Source of the DNA: Symbiodinium natans
Taxonomy: Eukaryota > Sar > Dinophyceae > Suessiales > Symbiodiniaceae
NCBI GenBank assembly: GCA_905221605.1
Contig: CAJNDS010002443.1
Coordinates: 188,001 to 252,000 of the forward strand
DNA length: 64,000 bases
Direction of reading: 5' to 3'
Shown: positions 1-11,138 of the stretch, in pieces
Numbering within the stretch: position 1 is the stretch's first letter
Layout: the number at the start of each line of letters is the position of its first letter
Notes under the pieces: model-generated
What the model was told of the DNA's origin: nothing
The model's input: only the letters and a program-made list of their open reading frames with translations
The model's database searches: none
Translations under genes and position numbers: made by a program

Positions 1-1348
1 ACCCTCAGCTTCAAGAGCCACGAGAGGCTTTCTGCCGCCTCAAGAATTCCAAGGCCCGTGTGCTCTCGGCGTCGATTCGGCCTCTTCTACCAAAGGCCCA
101 TCCTTCTGGGGGTTCCACTTTCCTCCACTTTTCTCCTCCGGGAGCTACCACAGGCGCGGTCGAATCACCTTCGGACGGTGGCTCGTCTCCTCTGGAACTC
201 GTGTTTGCAACTCAATGCGGCAAGCGAGCTGCACGCGGTCTCAAAAAACAACAAGCAAAGGAAGACGCAAAGTCCTCTGATGGCGGCGGCCTGAAAGGGA
301 GGCGGAGGCTAGGCGATCTCTCACTTTCTTCATGAATGTTCTCGCGATCTCAAACACTATCAACCTGGCACGATCAGATGCTATCGAGCCTCTTCACCAC
401 GTCGCCTCTGAGAACCAACATGAAGCAAGAAGCATTCACCGTGTACAACAAGCAACAGCAGGGCCTCCTCGTAGAGGATTCCTGAGAAGCATCTGAGCTA
501 CGGAGTAAGAGCTGAGTCACGAAACCTCAGGCCCAATTCCCTATCGTGCAAATGCATGTCGACGTCATGCCAAGTTGCACTTGAGAGTCCCAAAGCTCGT
601 CCGACTGCGTCTTGACGAGCCCACCTAGACATTTTAAATCTGGAAGCACTTGAGAGGGGCCCCGGACGAAAGCGGGTGACCCCTTTTTGTGGGGCTTGCA
701 GGAAGAAACTTGGGAGCCAGGGCCTAGTTCGTAACACATGCAGGTCAAAGATGCGCATCTTTGGAGCAGAGCGCCCCTCAACAGCATCTAGTCTTCAGTG
801 GGCCAGAGAAGGCCATCAGGAAGTCAGACCGCCGGAAGCAATTTGCAGATCAAACGACCGCACTTCTCTGTTTGTAACATTGAACTCGCTCCCACCTGGC
901 ACCAGCTCAGCCACTCCGAAGGAAGGCTGCCTGAGATGCTCAAGCTTCTGCTTAAATGACTTCAACCCCGCACACCGGTCAATCCAACTGACAAAGGCTC
1001 GGACCACGCGGGCTCCAAGCTCTCAAGCTTTGGCTCCATCGGCAGCCCTGGAATCGAGCGGGCATCTTGTCTTATGCTCGCCTCTGCTCTTCACGGTTGG
1101 TCTTTCGGCGTTGCTGATTCCGATGCCTGACTTCACCACCATCGGCCTCAGAGGCTGCACTGAATCGGAGGGTGAGTGAGTGGAATCGCACCCCAGAGGC
1201 AAGTTCTTCAAAACAGGAATGCACCATAACTTACTCCTCAGTGGACAGCGAGGCCGAACAGGCCAAAATGCAATGGAAGAGGCACAGCCACACAGGCCGA
1301 AAGGGAACCCCATGCCCTGGCCTTGACCCCAACTCCCGTACCTCATAC

Positions 1349-1349
<1 letters not shown>

Positions 1350-1402
<53 letters not shown>
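1350..1402. repeat. Poly-C homopolymer, about 53 nt
   Basis: An uninterrupted C run, poly-G on the minus strand, is followed by a short C-rich tail. Poly-Gly and poly-Pro frames across it are artefacts. The length may be inaccurate if the assembly is from noisy reads. Confidence 0.9.
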
Positions 1403-2793
1403 ACCCCCCACGCCCTCTGACTCTCTCCAGCAGCCGAAAGGAGCTACAGCCGTCAAAGTCGCAAGCCGATGAAGCCATGGCTCAAGCAGCCTCGAAATCC
1501 CTTCTAGGGAAGCAGTAGCTGAGCCCACAAAACAGCATTGCATGGGGCAAGGGCCTTGGGGTTGCTGAATGCTGTTGAGGGTACAAGGACATCGTTACTT
1601 TGAAGCTGAGACCGTGGCTGTGAAAGCTCCGGGCGGACGGGTCCGATGGGTCCGATGGGTCCTGACACGGGGCATGTTGGGACGCTAGCCGCTATCGCTT
1701 TCATCCGCTGTCACTGCCGATCCCGCGACCCAACCCACGCTCGCCGCAGGCCTGGGATAGCTGGGACGGCGTGCTGCTTGGCGAAGCCCGGGGGAGAGGA
1801 GGGCAAAGAGGAGGGCAAAGAGGAGGGCATCAAAGGCATCACAGGCATCACGCCTGGAGCTGGGCCTGCTAAGGCCGGGCGTGGTGATGGGCCCGCTTTC
1901 CGGAACTCCGGCTCAAGTGCCGGCACAGGCATCCGCGGCCCCAACGCCACGGGTGGTGCTAGGAGAGGGGACCCATACCTGAGGAGCTCCATGGAACAGT
2001 TTAGACCTTCACACGGAAGGCTCTGCGCACGGCCAGCCTGGGGCTGTGGCTTTGCAGGTATGACTTTCCCTCGGTTTCCTGGCGTCGGACTCTGGCGATC
2101 TTCGCCTTTCAGGGCCACTCTCCACTTTTTTCGAGCTTGGCAAAAGTCATAGATTAGTCAAGTACAGAGTGCCTGGTCCTGCCAGCGCGAAAGATGGAGC
2201 TGACGGCTCTTTGTCCAGCTCCTCGTCTCAGAGGTCAGAGTTTGAAGGCATGAATCCTCCATCCTGACCCTGATTTGCGTGACTGCGATCGGATTTGGCT
2301 GAACCAAATGGAGGGCGTAGCTATCGGAAGCTGCCCAGATTGGTGATTTTGGTTGCTCTGGTTTGGCGCTGAATAGAGCTGTAAAGATGGGAGCTTTGTA
2401 TTCAAGAGTAGTTCGGGCTCAGAAGCAGCAATCAGCAGCTATTAGGCAGCTATGCCAGCTATGCATGAGCGATGGCTACCTGGCCAAGGCAGGGACTCTG
2501 CAAAAAGAGCCGCGCCTCCTTCACCTTCAGTGCAAAGAGACCTGCATGTCACGGAGAAGGTAGCACTTCTGGTCACTGCGTCTTATTTGCCTGTACCACA
2601 AACCCACGCCTGGAGTTGACGAAGGCAGGGTCAGCTGGGCGCCTAGGAACTCGCCAAAAAAACCGGGGATTTGCGAAACGCAACTGTTTGCGAAGCTCCG
2701 AAAGCTCCTCACCTTCTGGCTCCTGTTTCGAGCCTGGCGCATGCACACTCCGCGGTTCAAACCTTCAAACCAACGCAGGGGACTTCTGATCAC

Positions 2794-2835
2794 AGCCACA
2801 GCCAGAGCCACAGCCACAGCCACAGCCACAGCCAC
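2794..2835. repeat. CCACAG hexanucleotide array
   Basis: About seven tandem copies of CCACAG with one variant unit. No gene is linked to it. Confidence 0.85.
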
Positions 2836-3918
2836 CGCCTGGCGCCGGCAAAGCTAGCACTGCCACGTGCTCCGGACCTCGTGCATCCAGGAATCCCGCA
2901 CGCTGCGGCTACGCAGATCAGGGTGGAGATCATGCTGCTGGTTTAGGGACGCTCAGGGGCTTAGGGCGCATGGATTGGACGTGCATTCAACTTGCATCTG
3001 GGGATTGGAAAAAACGCTCGTTCCCGCGTGAAGTCCCACCATGGTGCAGAGCGCAAGCAGCAATGGGGGACAGCAGAGATATTCAGCCGCAGTAATTATA
3101 GCCAGCTCAGAACAAAATGTGTAGAGTCTGTGCCTGGCAAGCCTTAGTCTTACGACCACAAGGCAAAGGACAGTTCATTTCGAGGGCATGTCAAAAAGAC
3201 ATGGCCCTTCAGGGGCTGAAGATGCCCAACACTGTTCAACAGCCATGCGATACGTGAAGCTGTGAAGCTGGCAGTGGCAGTGTAAGTCCCACACTTCGGA
3301 GCTCGTGGGTGGATGGGCCCTCGTTCAGTCCTGGCTCTGGCTCCAGTGCATCTCATTCGGCAAACTTTCGGCAAAATCTCCAAGGGCTCCAACGACTCCC
3401 GAAGACACGCAGATTGCCTGGAAATCTGTTTCCTACTGATTCCACGTGAGTGCCAGGTTTCCTGCTCTGGCCGGCGGAGGATCGGAATAAGCCTGCAAAG
3501 GAGGCGATTCCGGTTGGTCATAAAGTTCTTCAAGAAGCAGGGAGGTTAGTCCCGGTGTCAAGAAAGCGCCAGGCGATGCAGCCTACAGATCCTACGGCTG
3601 CAACTGACAATGCAGTTGCCTTGGATCTCGTCTCGGCTTGAGGAGCCGGGACCTGATCTTCAGAAGCACACAAACAGGAGCACAACAGAAGCATCCGTCA
3701 GTGCGATGTGCCACACCTCACGAGGCGCCTCGCGAGGCCGTCGTGGCTGCGCGTGGGCCTGCAAGAGTTCGGCGCGGCTGTGCGCTGTCGATGAAGAGAT
3801 GTTTCGGTTTCGGCTTAGGGTTACATGGTCTACGGCAGCCCTCAGGTGCAAACAAGTGCAACACGCATTCCAACAAAAAGGGGCTAAAAGGGTGAACCAC
3901 AGATGCAAAGCAAGGGTA

Positions 3919-3961
3919 TGCCACATCTGCCACATCTGCCACATCTGCCACATCTGCCACA
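3919..3961. repeat. CCACATCTG 9-bp tandem repeat
   Basis: Just under five direct copies of a 9-bp unit. They read as Ala-Asp-Val on the minus strand, but no coding function is supported. Confidence 0.85.
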
Positions 3962-5299
3962 TCGCCACTTTTCCTTCCGCACTACCCTGACAAGCTCGCC
4001 AGTCGGAATGGCATTTTGCATGAAACATCGTCAGGTGCGATTGGTTTAGTAGCTGTGCAGGTGACAGCATTGCTGATGACCAGATGACCGAACCAATCTA
4101 TCAGGAGCCTTGATGGCAGTTGCATGTATTTACCTAACTTGAGGCCCAAGCCGAGGCTCATGGACCCAAACCCGAAACGCTGGCGCCAAAACCCCAAGAC
4201 GCCTCATCCCCGACACCCCCAGAACATCCCAGAACCCTACGCCCCCAAGCAACTGAAGCCCTAAACTTTAAAGCCCTCAAACCCTAGGCTGACACGTGCA
4301 CAGTGCCTACACCTACTGACCCTGGCTGGAATCCATATTGAACAGGGTCCCTCCCCTCAAAACTTGAGAGCATCAAGCAAAAACAAAGCTTCCTGCGAAC
4401 CGATCCTTCCCAACAGTACAGAAAATCAAACAACAACGGGTTTCGGAGATGTCGGCCATCAGCCAAGGCCAGCCAGTCTCTGAGCGACTCTGAGCAGCGT
4501 CAGCATCGATAAGATGCGCCTTCGGGGCCCTCGAAAAGTGCCGTTGCATCAAACGTCGTGCCTGTCGACCACCCAGATCGGGTTTAAAGAGTTGAGAAGG
4601 CGGCTCTGCATCGTGGATGCCTTGCCCCAAACTTGGGGTGGCTTTGCTCGGATGTGCTGAAATAGATCGCTGGCTCCAGCTATGCTGAACTACACGCAAG
4701 GATACGCAAGGTCTACATGGCATCCACATTCTAAGAACTTGAGAAACAAGCCAGCTCATTGACTGGTCGCTGGAACTGCAACTTCCGATGTCCGGCACAG
4801 TGCCCAGAATGCCCAGATGGTCGTGGGTTTGACATGATGGCATAGGTACCGTGGCAAGTCAAACTGAAGGTCTGTTCACATTCCTTACACTATCTTACAC
4901 TGTTACACTGCAAGTGACTATCCACAAGTACTCACCCAGGATTTGCATGCCGAACAGCAACGATGACCAGTCTCTGTGCAGAAAATGCTGAGGGAGTCAG
5001 GATCGCATCCTTCAGACTGAATCGAGTCGTGCATGTGCCCAGAAGTGCATACGGTTGCCTACCGTCGGTGAGTCAAGCATGACTTGAGTGCGGAAACTGA
5101 GTTGTTGAATTCTGCACCGGTCCTCCCGCTAGAGCAGTTACACGATTCGGGGTCGTCCGGGTCAAAGACGCAGGCCTCGCCCGCCCTGTCGTCAGAAGCA
5201 CTTTCGCATTAGGTAGTAGAAGGTAAATGAAGGTGGCGGAAGAAAGAGATGAAAAGGAAGAAGGGAGACGGTGAGGGGAGGTACGAGGGTCCCTCTCAC

Positions 5300-8200
5300 C
5301 TGCCTGACAATCTCGAGCGCATCTGTCAAGGACTGAACGAACCTCGGGTAGAGATCGATGTGGGCTGTGGGAGATTCTGAGAACTGGATATTCTTGGCCT
5401 ATCTCGTGTAAATTGCGACCACTGCAGCCATGCAACTTGTCAATCTCTTCCTTCGTGTTGTAGAAGGCGCAGCTCACCCTGGCGGATCCGTAGGTGGCTT
5501 CCAGAGCCCTGAGGCGAAGACGCGAGGGGTAAAGCGAGGAAGCTCAGCCTACGCTGCATGATTGAGAAAACACGGAGAAACGCGTGAAGCATGGAAAACG
5601 CAGGCCTGTGAAGCGGCTGCGCGCAGTGGTGCCCCGCGCGGATGGCCACTCCATCGCCGTCCAGGACACCGGCGAGATCCTTCACCGCTTGAAATGGCGA
5701 GGGCAAAAGACACAGCCCCGTGCCCAAGTCCCGCTCGCGTCCCTCCGCGTCCCTCCGCGTCCGCCCGCGTCCCGCCGCGTCCCGCCCTTCTTCAACCGAC
5801 TCCTGGGGGTAAACGTCTGGCTCCCTCAGTGCGGCATATGAGGCAGGGGCTGCCTCGCTAGATCTCACTAGACTGTTGGGTCCCTGGTGAAGCGAAGCGG
5901 CGTGTCGTTGAAGGCCACCAGGGCAGCCCGTGGTCCAGCAGAAGCCTTGGTGTCATTCGACTTCGCTTGTTGAGAGCTCAAGTCGAAAAGGGCTTGCAAT
6001 CCTGCTGTGCGCTGAGGCCGAGCGTCAGGGGGCCCGTAGAGCCGCAGGCCCGGGATGGCGGCGAGCGACTGTGAGAGAGAGAGAGAGATATGCTCATACA
6101 CACATATATGTATATACATGTTACATATACACCTCAGAGAGAGAGAGAGAGAGAAAGCAAGAGACAGAGGGAGAGAGCGAGCGAGAGAGGGAGAGCAAAA
6201 GAGAGAGAGAGAGAGAGACAGAGACAAAAAAACACACATAAACACTAAGATGAAGAGCACAGAGGGAACACACACACACACACATACACACACAGACATA
6301 CAGACATACAGACATACAGACATACAGACATACAGACATACATACATACACACACACGTGACATCTTGAGCTCCCCGGGAGATTCGAGAACGGCAGGAGG
6401 ACCATCGACGCAACTCAACCACGCTTTTCTGGGACTCTTTCCTCTCGTTCCTGCCCGGCCTCCCACAAGTACTTTGCCAAGCTCTGCTCGTGGGCCTCGC
6501 GTCGGAAGAATTGACGTTGACCAAGGCGCCCGCACGTTGCAGTGAAGGAGCCTCCACTTGGTCCATGCCCAGCTCAAGGAGGTAGTCGCAGGCAACACCT
6601 GAAAGCCGCAGTGGAACACCCGAAGAGAACACCCGAAGAGAACACCCGAAGAGAACACCCGAAGAGAACACCTGGAATCACGTGGAGCCACAAAAAAAAC
6701 ACTTTTTCCCAAATTTCGAGGCTCCTGCCCAGCCCAACGGCCTGGGCAATGGGAGGTGTCCCGGCCTAGCAAGAACTCAACACCGCTCCAAACCCTCATG
6801 AAAGATTCGAACGTCTGCCAGTTTTCATGCAGCTGCTCTTTCATCTGCCGTGGGTCTGTTCTCATCAGCTTTCTGCCTCAAAGCGCGCTGGCACGTCTGC
6901 ATAGTAGGACTCGTCCTGGCACGCAAGCTCTGCACAGAACCTCCTCTGGAGGAAGCCTAACGGCAATTGCATATCTGCGGACCTTGCCCATGGAATGAAT
7001 ATCTGAGAGTTTCTCCCCCACGGTCCATGTGAACCTCCTTGATCATCTCCCCGCCGCCCTTCCAAGGTGGCATGGCCTGGATCACTTCGCAGCACATGAA
7101 ACAGGCGCCATGATCCATCATGCAAATGTTCAAAAACTACACGTTGCACTCCGCGACGTTGCAAACATCTGCAAACACCTGCGGAGACTGCAACTTGGCC
7201 TCCAGAATCTCTGGCCGGCCCCACAAGAATCCGACGCCGGTTGGGCCGTACATCTTGTGGCCTCCAGGACTCTATGACTCGGCTCGGTGCTTCATGGGAC
7301 CCACTGCAGAAATCTGGAAAGCATTGAAGAGCCTGGTTAGGCGTCCGTGCTTGCAGACAAGAATCTGGAGGCAACCAGGAAATCGATGCCAAGATCTTGT
7401 ACATCCTTGTCAAGTCGAGGTCGCGAATGGAACGCAAAGACGGGAAAAAGTGGAATGCCGACAAGATGACCACAAGAGCAGATGCCAGCCCCGCTAAGTG
7501 AACTGAACTGCCTCAAGCACTTTTCGGAAGCCGATTATCGACCCGGAAACTTGCGGCAAGTGCCGGTTTGTACTCGTTTCCAAACTGGAGTCCTGATACT
7601 GCATCACTCAGCAAACTTCATCTCTGCCAAGCCTCGATTTTTAGGTGCGGAACGGATTGGCAAGCATCCAGGAGTACCTGCAGCTGTCTTTCCAAACCGT
7701 CGCTACTACCCACTGCAACCCCTGTAGGAACCCTCACACACGCTGCCTTTGCGCCCACAGCATGCGCTGCCTCCGCGATCTCTTTTACCTGTCTTGCACA
7801 CAACTCGCACCTTTTGACAAAAAGGGCGGATCTTGCCAGTGGCATCGGCAAGCCCAATGAAACCACACGCCCAAGTGCAGCGAAGCGTCTGGATTAATGC
7901 AGCCCAGCGTGTTTGAGATATGGACGAAGGCTACCATCCTGTGAAATGGAACTGCGAATGACAGTTCCCATCAAGGTCAGCAAAGCAAGCCTCCGGTTTC
8001 AGAGAGATTTTCTGAACTTTCTGAATATCTCACACCAGCCAAGTCGCTTTGTGCGTGGGCTCAGCAGACGGTGGAACTCTTCCATGTCAAGAACTCCCTG
8101 GCAGTGGACCCTCTGCAGCCACCCCCCAAAGCCTGATGTACCCTTCGTGCGCCCTTGATCCATCTTCACCCAGCTTGATCCAGCTTCATCCGGCCTCCTC

Positions 8201-11138
8201 CGTAACTCCAACGTGCTTCAGGGTTGCTCCTGTCCTCTGCGTTGCAAGCCTCAGTAACTCCAACTTCGAAGCAGAAGCAAACGCGGGCAATCTGCCCAAA
8301 GACGCGGAGGATGGCAATTCACTGAAAACATACCGACAGCAGATGGCAGGATGAGACACGGAGGTTCGAGCTGTTTTTAAATGTTCAGAGCGTGACACAT
8401 AAAGTGGCTTGTTGTAGGCTCATCTCAGCCTAATACCAACCCCCATCCCAGTCCAGCCTCAATCCCAATCCAGATCACATGTAACAGCCCTAGTCCTGCT
8501 CAATCCTAGTGCTTTATACAGTGCCTGCCCCGAGTCCAGCCCAAGTCCAAGCCCAATCTTGATGTCTTAGTAAGGTGTGTTGATGTTGTTGAACCAGTCG
8601 TGAGCCTGATGTAGGCCTGATTGAAGAAGAAATCATAAACTCCAACTTTATATGCAGCGGAACAAATCCACCTGGACTGTGTTATCTTCGCAGTGCGTTC
8701 TAGTGTGTGTTGGTGTTGTGTAGTGTGTTTATAGCTAAATTGTAGCTAGTGCGAAGTGTATGTTTTGACTTGATTATAGCAAGTCGAAGTGTGATTGAAG
8801 CGTTTTGTTGAAAAGCAGGATGAAGCGTTAAATCCATGAACTGGCCGGCTACTTTTGACATGCATTCCATACTGGCGTACCGTATCGATCGTGGATGAAG
8901 GGAGGATGTGTCCTGCCCATCAAACTCGGCATCAACACGTGCTCATGACGCCAAGGGTGGTGGCCATGAAGGGAGGAAGAGTGGGCCTCCCAAAGGGTGC
9001 AAAGCCGTAGAGGCGATGCAACCGCTTCTACCCGGTGATAAAGCGGAGGGCCAAAAGTCCAATGGTGGCACAATTCTTGGCACAAGTCTCGGCTTCCAAT
9101 ATCCAATGCGAGCCAACCTCACACCCAACAACAAGGCATCCAAGCCACTGCCATGGCACAATGTTGGAGTGATGCTCCATCACCTCAAAAAGCAAATGCA
9201 CATAGGAGCTTGCGGGAACATCCGGATGATTAGTGCTAGCGATTTGAGTCTGGCGTTCACCATACGCGCGCTCTTTTGTCAAACTACCCCAGAACATGTC
9301 GGGAGGGGGGGGAGGGCCGAAAGCTCACAAACATAGGGTCGAGGATGGAAGCTTCAGAGCAGCAAAGTAGGGGTGTAGGCTTTGCGGTTCAGGGTGCAGG
9401 GTTGAAAGTTGAGGGTTACAGAAACTTGCCTCGATTGTGTGTGTGTGAAAGATCGCGAATGTGAAACACCAGTAGGATAAGCCTCAGAAAACTGCCCAGA
9501 ACTTCGCAGTCCGGTCATTTGACCCATTAGTCGTTGGCTGCCAGGGGGCTGTGATCAGCACCTCGTCACCAGGGCCCAGGTTCGGGCTGCCCCAGCTTTC
9601 GGCCACCAGGTTGATGGCATCTGTGGCACCGCTAGTGAAGATGATCCTTAGTGGAGAAGGCCAAACCGTGCGAAAATGTGCGAAACCATGCCCAAAAGAT
9701 GCCAAAATGTGCCTAAATCTACTACTAAAGATGTCCTTTGCGGTAGAAGCGGCTCCTGCGAGCTACCGGCCCCTATTAGGGTGGCCACGGAGCTGCGGGC
9801 ATGCTCAAAGGCCTGCGGCGCAGCGGTGAGCTGCAAGAGTCTGCAGAAGCGCGCGTCAAGAAGCCTTTGAGAAGAGCCCCGGAGTTCCTAAAGCGTCAGT
9901 GGCAGTCAATGAGTCATGGCACCTCTGTGGCTCGCTCAGCCAAGGCATAGGCGCCCCGGTGGACATTGGCAGAGTGCTCCTGGAAAGCCACTTTCGAGGT
10001 GCCAGAATCCGAGGAATCAAGTTCAGAGGGTAAACGGGGCAGCTGGCCTCGAGTGACTCAAAATGAAAAGACATCAAAAGACCACAAAGGTCCAGAAAGC
10101 CACATGTACTCAGAATGTACTCCAGCACGGTGCAGCTTGAAGAAAGCTTGCAGGGCTGTGATCGTTGACGTCCGAGGCGCGTAGTAATCGGTCAGCGCCC
10201 TCAAGACGCAGGTGGGCTTCTGAGACGTCGCCTTCACGCATTGAGGCTCATGCATTTCAAAGCATTTCCAAGCATTGCTGTGCTGAGCTTGGGTGTAAAC
10301 TGACTTGGAGCGTGGCTCCAGAGTCCAAGTAAATCAGGGGCACCTCAGATGTCCGGTTGCAAGCAAAGCCCCCCTAAGGAGAGAAAGTCATCGCGGCATA
10401 TCACTGCCTAGCTGCCGTATTGATGGAAGTATTCTGCACGTGTTCTGCAAACGTGCATGCGACTGGCCGAGCAAAAAGGTGGATATGGTGTTGTTGCTGT
10501 TGTTGTTCACCCTTTTCTCATATTTGCGGGCCCTTTCATCCAACAGGAACACCTCAAAGTTCTCTCTACATACATGTTAATCAAAAAGCCTCTATTTTCT
10601 CTGAACCACTTTATCTCGAAAAAACAATCTCTGTGTTCTCTACATGCTAGTGAGAAAACCTGCATGTCCTCTGCATGTTCATACAAACGCGAGCTCAAGA
10701 AAAAAACTCTGTTCCTGCAATCTAGCTTTGAAAAGCTCGGCTCCCTGTGTTGATAGATGTTGCAACCATCTTGCCGAGTGTTTTGCTAGGTTTCAAGGTC
10801 TTGCTTGTGAAGCCAGAAAAAGAGGCCCGTGCAGTAACATCATAGCTTGGTTGGGTTGGCTGTGACTGTGCTGTTAGCTGCAAAGGAAAAAATGAAGAGG
10901 GCGTGTTTCGACAAAGCCATAAGGTTAGGCCCAATCCGCAACTACCCCTCCCTTCCCCGCCCTTCCCCGGCCCGCTTGGTTTGCGGTTGAGCCCTCCCAG
11001 AGAGAAACCCCCCCCCTGCACTTCCCTGCCTGAGGATCTAAATAAATCCGGCCGCCACAAAAGGAGCGGCTTCTTCTGATGCGTCCATGGCACTCCTGGG
11101 TAGGCCTCAGTGCTCAACGCCGGGAAGTCGCCCCTGAC
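5300..11138 (-). CDS. Cysteine desulfurase, SufS/NifS type, 24 exons traced
   Basis: PLP enzyme taking sulfur from cysteine (releasing alanine) as an enzyme-bound persulfide for Fe-S cluster assembly; the SUF form works in plastids. Exons in transcript order: 11106-11138,10317-10343,10181-10231,9923-9979,9754-9812,9550-9646,9149-9183,8195-8249,8048-8097,7890-7938,7747-7788,7633-7677,7366-7405,7200-7261,7026-7076,6877-6915,6729-6765,6552-6598,6460-6495,6024-6068,5894-5945,5606-5687,5437-5508,5300-5342. They join to 1,206 nt, 402 codons, all in phase; E. coli SufS has about 406. Motifs in order: [65 protein letters not shown] (PLP lysine), [25 protein letters not shown] (catalytic cysteine), [12 protein letters not shown]. 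Introns open with GC (17), GT (4) or GA (3). The plastid-targeting N terminus, start codon and exact stop were not found. The exon edge near 5,687 has an alternative at an AG-G site. Confidence 0.93.
5738..5790. repeat. GC-rich ~10-bp minisatellite in desulfurase intron
   Basis: Degenerate copies of GCGTCCCTCC/GCGTCCCGCC lie in the intron between desulfurase exons 5,894-5,945 and 5,606-5,687. Confidence 0.7.
6070..6357. repeat. GA, CA and ACATACAG microsatellites in intron
   Basis: Successive GA-rich, CA-rich and ACATACAG arrays fill most of the desulfurase intron between exons 6,460-6,495 and 6,024-6,068. Long frames on both strands here are repeat translations. Confidence 0.85.
6614..6672. 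repeat. 13-bp tandem repeat GAACACCCGAAGA
   Basis: About four and a half near-perfect 13-bp units lie in the intron between desulfurase exons 6,729-6,765 and 6,552-6,598. Confidence 0.85.

Larger units (their letters stand above)
1..5299. other. No recognisable gene; simple repeats
   Basis: I find no exon with a family motif on either strand in this stretch. Open frames are short and compositionally ordinary. The most protein-like is on the minus strand at 4,373-4,843, with an internal segment around ETGWPWLMADISETR, but I cannot name it. The region holds a long C homopolymer (1,350-1,402), a CCACAG hexanucleotide array and a 9-bp CCACATCTG array, listed separately. Given the 27-114 nt exons seen in the next two genes, further spliced genes could be hidden here. 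Confidence 0.5.

Noticed and set aside
1023-1478. Poly-Gly protein ORF
   Set aside because: The glycine tract is the C homopolymer read on the minus strand.
5868-6671. 267-codon minus-strand ORF with Ser/Leu and Cys/Val repeats
   Set aside because: The middle is GA and CA microsatellite in an intron; its two ends are separate desulfurase exons.
6865-7473. Single 202-codon minus-strand gene
   Set aside because: It is a chance frame running across desulfurase exons and introns; only pieces such as [11 protein letters not shown] belong to the enzyme.
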